Below, piece after piece: positions 1 to 7,501 of a DNA stretch of 48,568 nucleotides (position 1 is the stretch's first letter; each line of letters begins with the position of its first letter). Below the pieces are notes generated by a model, which saw nothing but the letters and a program-made list of their open reading frames with translations, searched no databases and was not told the DNA's origin. Position numbers and translations under genes: made by a program. The DNA is from Anoxynatronum sibiricum (GTDB lineage Bacteria; Bacillota; Clostridia; Peptostreptococcales; Tindalliaceae), in contig NZ_JBCITM010000024.1 in NCBI RefSeq assembly GCF_039414295.1, positions 1 through 48,568 on the forward strand, written 5' to 3'.

Positions 1-25
1 GAACATGGTCTCTCTTTGTCATCAT
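1..25 (-). CDS. start of an unidentified minus-strand gene (cut by window edge)
   Basis: Only eight codons are inside the window, beginning MMTKRDHV. The start is supported by a good Shine-Dalgarno (AAGGGGTG, minus strand, 39-32) six bases before the ATG at 25-23, the same style as the site in front of the thioredoxin-like gene at 3272. Function cannot be told. The gene is codirectional with the arsenic-type genes beyond the insertion sequence and may have followed them before the insertion. Confidence 0.4.
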
Positions 26-90
26 TCGAATCACCCCTTATATCTATATTCGACATCAAGGGGCGAATCTCCTTTTTGATTGCAAGAAAA

Positions 91-114
91 AAAGCCTATT
101 TTCATAGACTTTTT
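91..114. terminator. imperfect hairpin with flanking A and T runs
   Basis: An imperfect nine-base stem (91-99 with 104-112, one mismatch) has an A run before it and a T run after it, so it could stop transcription in either direction. It lies between the partial gene at 1-25 and the insertion sequence. Its owner is unclear. Apart from this hairpin and the repeat at 128-151, bases 26-151 hold nothing recognisable. Confidence 0.35.
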
Positions 115-127
115 CAACAACCTCAAA

Positions 128-151
128 CCCCCTGCTCTAATAGCAGGGGGT
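128..151. repeat. left copy of 24-bp direct repeat flanking the insertion sequence (palindromic terminator stem)
   Basis: Identical, base for base, to 1740-1763. It contains a perfect nine-base stem (128-136 with 142-150) around a CTAAT loop. The loop has the same orientation in both copies, so this is a direct repeat and not part of the element's inverted ends. Together with AAA at 125-127 and TTT at 1764-1766 it reconstructs an ordinary bidirectional terminator. The simplest reading is a 24-bp target-site duplication made when the element inserted into a terminator. Confidence 0.75.
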
Positions 152-1739
152 CAGACTGAAGACAAAGTCACAAAAACCACATAAAAAAGATGAAAAAAGG
201 GAAATTTCTTTGAAAATCAAAAAGGAATTTCCCTTTTTATGTCGAAGTATACATGTAAGGAAACAGATAGAAGGCTCTAGGGAGGGACGACCCATGATCA
301 CACGGCAAAAAGAGAAACAACGGACACAGATCGAACTGATTTCACTGGATGAACTGGTCCCAAAGGACCACCTGGTGCGAAAGCTGGAAGCTGCTATCGA
401 TTTTTCCTTTATCTATGATCTGGTAAAAGACAAGTACTCCGAAGAACGGGGAAGACCAAGCATTGATCCTGTGTCTTTGTTCAAGATTGTGTTGGTCCAG
501 TACCTCTTTGGAATCCGGTCCATGCGCCAGACCATCCAGGAAATCCAGACAAACATGGCTTACCGCTGGTTCATCGGGTATGGACTGAATGAAGAAATCC
601 CACATTTTACGACCTTCGGCAAAAACTACGTCCGACGTTTTAAAGACACCGACATCTTTGAACAAGTATTTCAGCGAATTCTGGAAGAAGTCATAAGAGC
701 AGGATTTTTAAGGCCAGAAGAAGTGTTCATTGACGCCACCCATGTGAAAGCCAGTGCCAACAAAGGCAAATACCGAAAAGAAATGGTTGAAAAGAGTGTG
801 CGGCACTACCAAGACCAATTGGAAGCCGAAGTGGACAAAGACCGAGCAAATCACGGTAAAGGACCGTTGAAAGAAAGTAAAAAAAAAGTAGAAATGAAGG
901 AACAGAAAGTCAGCACCACCGACCCGGAAAGCGGTATCCTGCGAAAAAGTGAAAAGGAAAAGTGCTTTGCCTACTCCTACCATACCGCCTGCGACCCCAA
1001 CGGCTTTATCCTGGGTTTAGCCGTTACCGGTGCCAATGTCCATGACTCCACCATGCTGGAAGCAATTCTCAATCAAGTAACAGCGCGCGTAGGTGCACCC
1101 CAGTCAATAGCAGTAGACGCCGGATACAAAACCCCTTTTATCTGCAAAATTCTCCTTGAGCGGGATATCCGGCCTGTGATGCCCTACAAGCGTCCCATGA
1201 CAAAGAAAGGCTTCTTCCGAAAGCACGAATACGTCTATGATGAGTACCATAACTGTTACCTGTGTCCACAAGATAAGATCCTCACCTATCGCACCACCAA
1301 CCGGGAAGGATACCGGGAATACCATTCCAATCCAGTCGATTGCAGAACCTGCCCTCATTTAGCCCAGTGTACCGAAAGCCGTGACCATACCAAACGGCTC
1401 ATGCGTCATGTATGGCAAGATTACCTGGATGAAGCGGAACACCTGCGGCACACGACACAGAACAAAACCATCTACGCAAAACGCAAGGAAACCATTGAGC
1501 GGGTATTTGCAGACATGAAAGAAAAGCATGGCATGCGGTGGACAACCCTTCGAGGCATAAAACGGGTCGCCACTGAAGCCATGCTTGTGGCAGCTGCCAT
1601 GAACCTGAAAAAGCTGGCCACTTGGAAGTGGCGCAAGGGGATGACGGGCCCTGGGCCGTCTTCTTTCAAACGATTAATTCTTTTCTTACGCAAAATGCTG
1701 GCTCCCACTCAGGGGAACCAGCATTTTGTCTACAGTCTG
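152..1739 (+). mobile_element. IS1182-family insertion sequence, apparently intact, 1588 bp
   Basis: The ends are inverted repeats matching at 14 of 15 positions: CAGACTGAAGACAAA at 152-166, and CAGACTGTAGACAAA when 1739-1725 is read on the minus strand. Outside both ends lies the same 24-bp palindromic repeat (128-151, 1740-1763), read as the target duplication. Inside is one full-length transposase gene. Assignment to IS1182 rests on the transposase: DUF772-like N-terminus, DDE core and a cysteine-rich segment. The near-perfect ends and open frame suggest a recent, possibly still active insertion. It interrupts no gene. Confidence 0.85.
194..238 (+). terminator. strong hairpin in the left end of the insertion sequence
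   Basis: A perfect 13-base stem (194-206 with 226-238) closes a 19-base loop and ends in five Ts, 55 bases before the transposase ATG. It looks like an intrinsic terminator that blocks read-in transcription from the flanking chromosome and so keeps transposase expression low. That role is known for other insertion sequences and is inferred here. It could also hide a translation start if transcribed from outside. Confidence 0.6.
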
Positions 1740-1784
1740 CCCCCTGCTCTAATAGCAGGGGGTTTTGTGCGTTTTCTACTGTAG
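294..1784 (+). CDS. IS1182-family DDE transposase
   Basis: Cuts and joins the ends of its own element. From the ATG at 294 it is 496 residues, and GGGAGGGACG lies just upstream. An upstream in-frame TTG at 210 falls inside a hairpin and lacks a ribosome site, so I reject it. The N-terminal third is a DUF772/InsH-type domain (LVPKDHLVRKLEA to YRWFIGYGL). The DDE core shows FIDATHVKASANK, AVDAGYKT and ETIERVFADMKEKHG. A cysteine cluster (CYLCP, CRTCPHLAQC) lies between the second and third acidic residues. There is no stop codon inside the element: the last element codon is CTG at 1737-1739, and translation runs 14 codons through the target repeat and flank to a TAG at 1782. Confidence 0.92.
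   Translation: MITRQKEKQRTQIELISLDELVPKDHLVRKLEAAIDFSFIYDLVKDKYSEERGRPSIDPVSLFKIVLVQYLFGIRSMRQTIQEIQTNMAYRWFIGYGLNEEIPHFTTFGKNYVRRFKDTDIFEQVFQRILEEVIRAGFLRPEEVFIDATHVKASANKGKYRKEMVEKSVRHYQDQLEAEVDKDRANHGKGPLKESKKKVEMKEQKVSTTDPESGILRKSEKEKCFAYSYHTACDPNGFILGLAVTGANVHDSTMLEAILNQVTARVGAPQSIAVDAGYKTPFICKILLERDIRPVMPYKRPMTKKGFFRKHEYVYDEYHNCYLCPQDKILTYRTTNREGYREYHSNPVDCRTCPHLAQCTESRDHTKRLMRHVWQDYLDEAEHLRHTTQNKTIYAKRKETIERVFADMKEKHGMRWTTLRGIKRVATEAMLVAAAMNLKKLATWKWRKGMTGPGPSSFKRLILFLRKMLAPTQGNQHFVYSLPPALIAGGFVRFLL
1740..1763. repeat. right copy of 24-bp direct repeat (target duplication, terminator stem)
   Basis: Identical to 128-151. The stem 1740-1748/1754-1762 is followed by TTTT, so on the plus strand it is a ready terminator for the transposase message. 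On the minus strand it lies about 35 bases past the stop of the permease gene at 1797 and was probably that operon's own terminator. Confidence 0.75.
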
Positions 1785-1796
1785 TCTTAAACACTT

Positions 1797-2972
1797 CTAA
1801 AACAGATTCCCGTAAATTAATCCGGTGAAGGTGGCCATGACAACGACAAGGCTGACAAACACCACTGTCTTTTTGGTTCCGATAACGCTTCTAATGACCA
1901 ACATGTTGGGCAGAGACAACGCAGGACCTGCCAACAGCAACGCCAGCGAGGGGCCTTTACCCATACCGGATCCAATGAGCCCCTGAAGAATGGGCACTTC
2001 TGTCAACGTTGCAAAATACATGAACGCACCCGCCACTGAAGCAAAAAGATTGGCTCCCAGCGAGTTCCCCCCCACCAGGCTCGCCACCCAGGCTTCGGGA
2101 ATCAGACCACTGTGACCCGGTCGTCCCAGTAAAACCCCTGCCACCATAATGCCGCCAAACAACAGGGGAAGGATTTTCTTGGCAAATCCCCAGGTTTCAT
2201 CAATCCATTCTTTCCGTTGTTCCTGATTAAACCAAAACACGGTGGCATATACGGTAATGGCCAGGAATAACCCTGCCAAAATCCATTTAAGGGAGAAAAG
2301 AAAACCCCACACGCCTGATGGGTCGGAAGGCCGGGCAAAATTAGCAAATACCAGTACCCCTATCATTGAAAAGAAAAAGACCATGGTTTGCCACAAGGGT
2401 CTGTCTTCTCCTGATTCATCCTGGCCTTCAAACATAGCGGCATCTTTTTCATTGCGGTCCGTTTCTTCTTTGCGAAATATCAGATGCATCAGAAGCCCCA
2501 CCACCACACTGAAAACAACGGCACCAATAGTACGGGCAATTCCCAGCTCCAGCCCCAGTACCTGTGCCGTGATGGTGATGGCCAGAATATTGATGGCCGG
2601 CCCGGAGTAGAGAAATGTGACAGCAGGTCCGAGGCCGGCACCCTTCATGTAAATACCGGCAAACAGCGGTAATACCGTACAGGAACACACCGCCAGAATC
2701 ACCCCTGAAACAGAGGCCACCCCGTAAGAAACCGCTTTTTTAGCCTGGGGGCCCAGGTATTTGATCACTGAATCCTGAGACAAAAAAACACCAACAGCAC
2801 CGGCAATAAAGAAGGCAGGAACCAGACACAGCAGAACATGTTCCCGGGCATACTCATTTAATAAAGCAAATGATTCCAAAAGCGCTCCCTGCATCACCGG
2901 ATTTTCAACCGGCATGAAAAAAGCCGCTAAAAAGACCGCCACAATTATACCCAGTTTCTTTAGTTCACTCAT
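1797..2972 (-). CDS. ArsP/YraQ-type (DUF318) membrane permease
   Basis: A 391-residue polytopic membrane protein of the permease family that includes ArsP (trivalent organoarsenical efflux) and YraQ. Seen: a hydrophobic N-terminal helix, the conserved stretch CSCTVLPLFAGIYMKGAGLG followed by FLYSGPAINI, a charged central loop (RKEETDRNEKD), and a matching second helical half. Paired cysteines in the CSC motif are typical of the metal(loid)-handling branch. The start ATG has GGAGGC upstream. It follows the thioredoxin-like gene by 69 bases on the same strand and is probably cotranscribed. Transport of an arsenical or another thiol-reactive compound is inferred from family and neighbours; the substrate is unproven. 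Confidence 0.82.
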   Translation of the reverse strand: MSELKKLGIIVAVFLAAFFMPVENPVMQGALLESFALLNEYAREHVLLCLVPAFFIAGAVGVFLSQDSVIKYLGPQAKKAVSYGVASVSGVILAVCSCTVLPLFAGIYMKGAGLGPAVTFLYSGPAINILAITITAQVLGLELGIARTIGAVVFSVVVGLLMHLIFRKEETDRNEKDAAMFEGQDESGEDRPLWQTMVFFFSMIGVLVFANFARPSDPSGVWGFLFSLKWILAGLFLAITVYATVFWFNQEQRKEWIDETWGFAKKILPLLFGGIMVAGVLLGRPGHSGLIPEAWVASLVGGNSLGANLFASVAGAFMYFATLTEVPILQGLIGSGMGKGPSLALLLAGPALSLPNMLVIRSVIGTKKTVVFVSLVVVMATFTGLIYGNLF

Positions 2973-2999
2973 TCCAATGCGCCTCCAAAAAGAAAGATC

Positions 3000-3028
3000 T
3001 TGCCCATCAATTGATCACCGATGGGCAA
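3000..3028 (-). terminator. intergenic hairpin between thioredoxin-like and permease genes
   Basis: A perfect nine-base stem (TTGCCCATC at 3000-3008 with its complement at 3020-3028). On the minus strand it is followed, after a few bases, by a T-rich tract. It could be a leaky terminator or an RNA-stability element that lowers permease expression relative to the small redox protein. Confidence 0.45.
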
Positions 3029-3041
3029 ATGTGACAATGCC

Positions 3042-3272
3042 TTATTTAAGTTTGCTCTTGATTTCGTCAACATTTAAAACCTTGCCTGATGCCACCAGTT
3101 TTTCATCCACCACCAGGCCGGGAGTTTTCAGCACGCCATAGGAAGCAATGGTTTTAAAGTCTTCCACTTTTTCAAAAGTAGCAGTCAAACCCAACTGTTC
3201 TGCCGCCTCTCGTGCATTGGACTCCAGCGTTTTGCAGTTTTTGCATCCTGAACCCAAAATCTTGATGTTCAT
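3042..3272 (-). CDS. small thioredoxin-like redox protein (thioredoxin_3 / redox-active disulfide protein 2)
   Basis: A 76-residue cytosolic thioredoxin-fold protein with the active site GSGCKNC (Cys10, Cys13), no signal peptide and a cis-proline region KTPGLVVD. Proteins of this kind often sit next to ArsP/YraQ permeases and are thought to supply thiol reduction for them. I chose the ATG at 3272 because AAGGGGTG lies six bases upstream; an earlier start at 3290 would have to include that ribosome site. It is first in a two-gene unit with the permease at 1797. An AT-rich inverted repeat (3295-3316) just upstream may be an operator. Confidence 0.85.
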   Translation of the reverse strand: MNIKILGSGCKNCKTLESNAREAAEQLGLTATFEKVEDFKTIASYGVLKTPGLVVDEKLVASGKVLNVDEIKSKLK

Positions 3273-3294
3273 TTCAGCACCCCTTTTCAATGAT

Positions 3295-3316
3295 TATATA
3301 AATATATCTTTATATA
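3295..3316. promoter_or_regulatory. AT-rich inverted repeat upstream of the thioredoxin/permease unit
   Basis: TATATAAA at 3295-3302 and its complement TTTATATA at 3309-3316, separated by six bases, form a perfect 8-bp dyad. On the minus strand a TATAAT sits at 3298-3293, so a bound repressor would cover the promoter. AT-rich dyads of this type are typical of ArsR-family operators and an ArsR gene lies nearby at 6971, but binding is inferred. Confidence 0.4.
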
Positions 3317-3529
3317 TAGTGTACGCTTTCCTCCAGCTGTTGTCAAGCCTAACTTCTCTGAAACCACCATCTCAACATCGTTACAGTTTCATAATTTGGC
3401 TCAGTTAATTAATATTTTCACACAGTTGCTTGTTCAGCTTTTCAGATTGAAGGCAAAGAAATCTGGCCAGATCAGCTGACGCCAATCTAAGGAACTAAAA
3501 ATCTCAGCCATCCTCCGTTAACAAGGCAC

Positions 3530-5551
3530 TCATTCACTTTTTTCAAGCACCATCCCCGTTCGACAGGGCAGGTAGATGGCAATTCCACTGTATGCCGGGT
3601 TCAGTCTGAGAGAATAAGTCGAATGAACCACCTCATGGGAAATACGCCCCTGGCCGCCGAAGCGTTTTTCATCAGTATCCAGAATCACCTGGTAGTCACC
3701 GGTATCATGGAGGGGTATTTCCAAATGTTCCCAAGAGACAGTGGGGTGAAAATTAAAGAAAAACACATGGTCGTTACTTCGGTAAGCAATCACTTTACGT
3801 TCTTCATCCACCATCAGCGTGAGGGGGCTGCCTCCCATCAGTTTGGCGGTTTGCATCAGCTGAAGCATGGCCTGATCAAAGTGCTTCAGATCCTTGTAGC
3901 GGAGATTTGGATTGTCTGCCAGAGACCAGAGGCGGCGGCAGTACTGAAAACTCCAACCGTTGCCTTCCCGGGGAAAATCAATCCAATCCGGGTGCCCGAA
4001 TTCATTTCCCATGAAGGTAAGGTATCCTTCTGATCCCAAAGAAATGGTGATGAGCCGGGCCATTTTATGCAAGGCGACGGCCCGCTCCACTTCCAGATTC
4101 TGACTGCCACGATGCATATGCGCATACATTTCTTTGTCTGCCATTCTGAAAATCATGGTCTTGTCTCCCACCAATGCCTGATCATGGGATTCCACATATG
4201 CAATGCGTTTTTCCTGAGGCCGGCTGGTGGACAACTCATGCACCATTTGGCCCATTTGCCAGTTTTCATCCGGCTTCTCCAGGGTTTTTACCCAAAAATC
4301 CGGCATTCCCATGGACAGCCGGTAATCGAACCCGATGCCTCCGGTTTCAATGGGCAGGCACATACCCGGCATGCCGCTCATATCTTCTGCAATACTCAGG
4401 GCATCGGGCCGCAGTTCCTTGGTCAGCTCGTTGGCAAACTGAAGGTAAGTGAGCGCTTCCAGATCTGTGTTGGCGCTGAAATATTTATCATAGCTGTCGA
4501 AGGCCGTTCCCAGTCCGTGGTCGTGATATATCATGGAGGTGACGCCATCAAAGCGAAACCCGTCAAAATGGTATTCTTCCAGCCAAAACTTAATGCCGGA
4601 CAACAGGAAGTGTATCACTTCGTGCTTTCCATAGTTGAAAAGCTTCGAATCCCAGGCGCTGTGGTTTCCCCGTTCACCTTCGTGAAAAAACTGATGAACA
4701 GTGCCGTCAAACTGATTAATTCCTTCGGCAATATTCTTCACTGCGTGGGAATGGACAATGTCCATGAGCACGGCAATTCCCATTTGGTGAGCTGTATTGA
4801 CCAGTGACTTCAAGTCCTCCGGTGTTCCAAACCAGGATGAAACGGCAAAATAATTAGACACATGATACCCAAAAGAAGCGTAATAGGGATGTTGCATCAC
4901 TGCCATCAGCTGTATCGTATTGTACCCCATCGTCTTTACCCGAGGCAGTATGTTTTCTTCAAATTCACGGTAAGAACTGATTTTCCCCTCTTCCTGTGCC
5001 ATACCAATATGACATTCATAGATAAAGGGAGGGCGGTGCGGGAGTAGCTGAAAATCTGAGTCTGTCCAATGAAATGACTCAGGAGGATGCCAGATTTGCC
5101 CGCAAAAATCATGGGTTTCAGTGTCCTGCACCACGCGTCGAATATACAGTGGAATCCGGTCTCTGGCCGTTCCCTTGCTTACCACATGCACTTTCACCCT
5201 GCACTCATGACATAGTGTTTCTCTGCCTTCAAGAAATATTTCCCACACTCCCGCTTCCCTTGCTGTCAACGGGTGAGAGCTTCGGTTCCACCCATTAAAG
5301 TCTCCCATGAGAAATAACGCATCTGCGGCAGGTGCCCATTCCCGGTACACCCATCCATGATCAGTGGGGTTGAAGCCAAAGTATTGGTGCCCGTTGGCAA
5401 AATCTTTGAACTGGCTTTCATCTCCCAAAAGAGATCTTTTCATCTCACGGTAATGTTTCATGCGCAGTACCAGATCCTGTTCGTAAGTCCCCAGCCAGGG
5501 ATCAACCTCCAGTATTTTCAGTTTTTCCAGAGGGTGGTTTCGATCATTCAT
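3530..5551 (-). CDS. glgB: 1,4-alpha-glucan branching enzyme, eukaryote-like GH13_8 type
   Basis: Makes alpha-1,6 branches in glycogen. It has 673 residues: an N-terminal helical part, a CBM48-like beta domain (about 60-150, YREWAPAADALFLMGDFNGWNR), the GH13 barrel (about 190-530) and a C-terminal beta domain. The catalytic triad is visible as Asp335 (GFRFDGVTSM), Glu389 (SIAEDMSGMPG) and Asp457 (ESHDQALVGDKT). The DGVTSM and GFDYRLSMGMPDFW motifs match the subfamily of plant and fungal branching enzymes more than the common bacterial GlgB. It stands alone between arsenic-type genes with no other glycogen gene nearby. The start ATG has a GGGAG-type site upstream. No clear terminator follows it in 3317-3529. 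Confidence 0.88.
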   Translation of the reverse strand: MNDRNHPLEKLKILEVDPWLGTYEQDLVLRMKHYREMKRSLLGDESQFKDFANGHQYFGFNPTDHGWVYREWAPAADALFLMGDFNGWNRSSHPLTAREAGVWEIFLEGRETLCHECRVKVHVVSKGTARDRIPLYIRRVVQDTETHDFCGQIWHPPESFHWTDSDFQLLPHRPPFIYECHIGMAQEEGKISSYREFEENILPRVKTMGYNTIQLMAVMQHPYYASFGYHVSNYFAVSSWFGTPEDLKSLVNTAHQMGIAVLMDIVHSHAVKNIAEGINQFDGTVHQFFHEGERGNHSAWDSKLFNYGKHEVIHFLLSGIKFWLEEYHFDGFRFDGVTSMIYHDHGLGTAFDSYDKYFSANTDLEALTYLQFANELTKELRPDALSIAEDMSGMPGMCLPIETGGIGFDYRLSMGMPDFWVKTLEKPDENWQMGQMVHELSTSRPQEKRIAYVESHDQALVGDKTMIFRMADKEMYAHMHRGSQNLEVERAVALHKMARLITISLGSEGYLTFMGNEFGHPDWIDFPREGNGWSFQYCRRLWSLADNPNLRYKDLKHFDQAMLQLMQTAKLMGGSPLTLMVDEERKVIAYRSNDHVFFFNFHPTVSWEHLEIPLHDTGDYQVILDTDEKRFGGQGRISHEVVHSTYSLRLNPAYSGIAIYLPCRTGMVLEKSE

Positions 5552-5871
5552 TTTACGTCACTCCCTTCACACATCATTCCAGCCATGTATACCAGCAATC
5601 CCGGATCATATTTTCCGGTAATAACCCTTGCTTTCAGATAAAAAGTGGCGCATCATCCACACAACGTTTCATTGCATCGGACAATGCACCCTTATTATAT
5701 CAGTTATACATGTTTTGGGCACCTGGCATCATTATGAAGTTTCTGGCTTCCTAAAAACCTTGCCTTGCCATAATGCTTGGTTTGTGATAGCCATGATCCT
5801 GCGTTCATCTTTTCACTGCTTTCATCTGCTTATTTGACATCCTTCGTTTTCACGATTTCACCATTTATGTT
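5552..5871. other. 320-bp intergenic region with probable glgB promoter
   Basis: On the minus strand it holds an extended -10 element, TGATATAAT (5702-5694), about 145 bases before the branching-enzyme start. The -35 position is poor, as is usual for extended -10 promoters. No gene, RNA element or convincing terminator for the ACR3 gene ending at 5872 was seen here. Confidence 0.4.
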
Positions 5872-6933
5872 TTAGGCCCTTTTTGCTGTTTCCGGAAACC
5901 AGTGCCGTGTTTTGTTGGCGATACGCACCAAGGTTAACATCACCGGCACTTCCACCAGTACCCCGACAACTGTTGCCAAAGCTGCCCCGGAGGTAAGCCC
6001 AAAGAGGGTGATGGCGACAGCCACCGCCAGTTCAAAGAAATTGCTGGCACCTATCATGGCTGCCGGTGACGCTATGTTATGGGGCAGTTTCCAGGCACGT
6101 GACCAGCCATAAGCGATGGCGAAAATGAAGAAAGTCTGAATGGTAAGGGGGATGGCAATTAACAGAACGTGCAATGGGTTGGACAGGATCACATCACCCT
6201 GGAAGGTGAAAATGATGATCAACGTCAAGAGCAAGCCGACGATGGTTACATTGTCAAATTTTCTCAGAAAAACATTCTCAAAGTAATCCAGGCCTTTATT
6301 TTTGATGATATGTTTGCGCGAGAAATACCCTCCTGCCAGGGGGATGACGATAAAGAGTACCACTGACAGAAACAGGGTATCGTAGGGTACGATGACGTCA
6401 CTGATGCCAAGCAGGAATGCCACAATGGGTGTAAAAGCCACCAACAGAATCAAGTCATTCACCGCCACTTGCACCAATGTGTAGGCCGGGTCCCCTTTTG
6501 TTAAATGACTCCAGACAAAAACCATGGCTGTGCAGGGAGCCGCTCCCAAAAGCACTGCCCCTGCCAGGTACTCGTTGGCCAAATCAGGCGCGATGAAGTT
6601 CTGAAATAGGATTTTCAGGAAAAAGGCGGCGATGACATACATGGTAAAAGGCTTGATCAGCCAGTTGGTGACACAGGTAACCACCAGCCCCCTGGGTTTT
6701 TTGGTCGCTGCCACAATACTGGTAAAATCAATTTTCAGCATCATGGGATAAATCATCAGCCATATGAGAATGGCTACCGGAATCGACACCTGGGCATATT
6801 CAAAGCGGCTGAGTGTTTCTGGAATCACGGGCAGGTATTGGCCGATGGCCACTCCTATGACGATGCAAGCCGCCACCCAAATTGTTAAGTAACGCTCAAA
6901 AAATCCAATTCCCTGAGTATTTTCTTTTTCCAC
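5872..6933 (-). CDS. arsB: arsenite efflux transporter, ACR3 family
   Basis: Exports arsenite across the membrane. It is 353 residues with about ten transmembrane helices; the family's essential cysteine lies in AAPCTAMVFVWSHLTKGDPAY, followed by NDLILL. I start it at the GTG at 6933 because AGGAGG lies eight bases upstream; a GTG at 6942 would lie inside that ribosome site. It follows arsR by 37 bases on the same strand, the classic ars arrangement, so ArsR probably represses both genes. No arsenate reductase is adjacent, so arsenate would need another reductase. Some databases name such genes acr3. Confidence 0.93.
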   Translation of the reverse strand: MEKENTQGIGFFERYLTIWVAACIVIGVAIGQYLPVIPETLSRFEYAQVSIPVAILIWLMIYPMMLKIDFTSIVAATKKPRGLVVTCVTNWLIKPFTMYVIAAFFLKILFQNFIAPDLANEYLAGAVLLGAAPCTAMVFVWSHLTKGDPAYTLVQVAVNDLILLVAFTPIVAFLLGISDVIVPYDTLFLSVVLFIVIPLAGGYFSRKHIIKNKGLDYFENVFLRKFDNVTIVGLLLTLIIIFTFQGDVILSNPLHVLLIAIPLTIQTFFIFAIAYGWSRAWKLPHNIASPAAMIGASNFFELAVAVAITLFGLTSGAALATVVGVLVEVPVMLTLVRIANKTRHWFPETAKRA

Positions 6934-6970
6934 GCTGGACACCTCCTATAATATATACCGCCTTATGAAA

Positions 6971-7339
6971 CTAGCTGGCAAAGATCTTTTTTTCATGACG
7001 TTTCAGCGTTTCACAATTTTCGCCACTGGACTCATATGCCTGCAGCCGTTTCAAGTCATCCTGGTACAGTGGTTCCTGATCCATGAACTCTTCAAGATAT
7101 TTGAACAGCAACAGATGCTTTTTGATAAAATCCTCATGAACTGAGTAGTATATCCACTGTGCTTTTTTTTCGTATGAAATCACATTTTCTGAGCGAAGCC
7201 GTGCCAGGTGTCTGGACACATTCGATTGAGTTGTGTTTAAGATAACTTCCATTTCACAAACGCACAGCTTGTCCTTTCTCAACAAATTAAGCATTCGCAG
7301 GCGATTTTGATCTCCAAGTGTTTTAAATAAACCGTCCAT
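6971..7339 (-). CDS. arsR: ArsR-family arsenite-responsive repressor
   Basis: A 122-residue winged-helix repressor. The recognition segment is TTQSNVSRHLARLRSENVI. The metalloid-binding motif KLCVCEME (Cys26 and Cys28) lies in the first DNA-binding helix, as in classical As(III)/Sb(III) sensors; a further cysteine in the tail (SGENCETL) could be a third ligand. I chose the ATG at 7339 because AGGAGGTG lies just upstream; the in-frame start at 7357 precedes that ribosome site. Binding of arsenite should release it from the operator and induce arsR-acr3. Confidence 0.92.
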   Translation of the reverse strand: MDGLFKTLGDQNRLRMLNLLRKDKLCVCEMEVILNTTQSNVSRHLARLRSENVISYEKKAQWIYYSVHEDFIKKHLLLFKYLEEFMDQEPLYQDDLKRLQAYESSGENCETLKRHEKKIFAS

Positions 7340-7374
7340 TTCACACCTCCTAACCATGCTGGTTGTATGAACAC

Positions 7375-7443
7375 ATAATCACATTATTACATTTATATAT
7401 TTGATTACGCTCATATAATACCCCTGATTGTTGACAATGTCAA
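7375..7443 (-). promoter_or_regulatory. arsR-acr3 promoter with candidate operators
   Basis: A near-consensus vegetative promoter on the minus strand: -35 TTGACA (7443-7438), 17-base spacer, -10 TATTAT (7420-7415). Just downstream is an imperfect dyad (ATATGA and TCAAATAT, minus strand, about 7416-7397). In the leader is a perfect small palindrome, ATAATCACATTAT (7375-7387). Either could be the ArsR operator. The promoter is clear; which dyad is bound is inferred. Confidence 0.7.
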
Positions 7444-7459
7444 GTAGCTCTTTCTGCAT

Positions 7460-7493
7460 AAAAAAAGAAACCCTCCAGCATTGAAGTGGTTTC
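7460..7493 (-). terminator. intrinsic terminator after the HAD phosphatase gene
   Basis: On the minus strand GAAACC (7493-7488) pairs with GGTTTC (7472-7467), followed by a run of Ts (RNA: U) at 7466-7460. It closes the transcript that contains the Na/Pi cotransporter and HAD genes. Confidence 0.7.
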
Positions 7494-7501
7494 CTTTCAC
7501 T

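Noticed and set aside
210..293. Upstream TTG start that would add 28 residues to the transposase
   Set aside because: It lies inside a terminator-like hairpin, lacks a ribosome site, and the added residues do not resemble the family N-terminus; the ATG at 294 has a good site.
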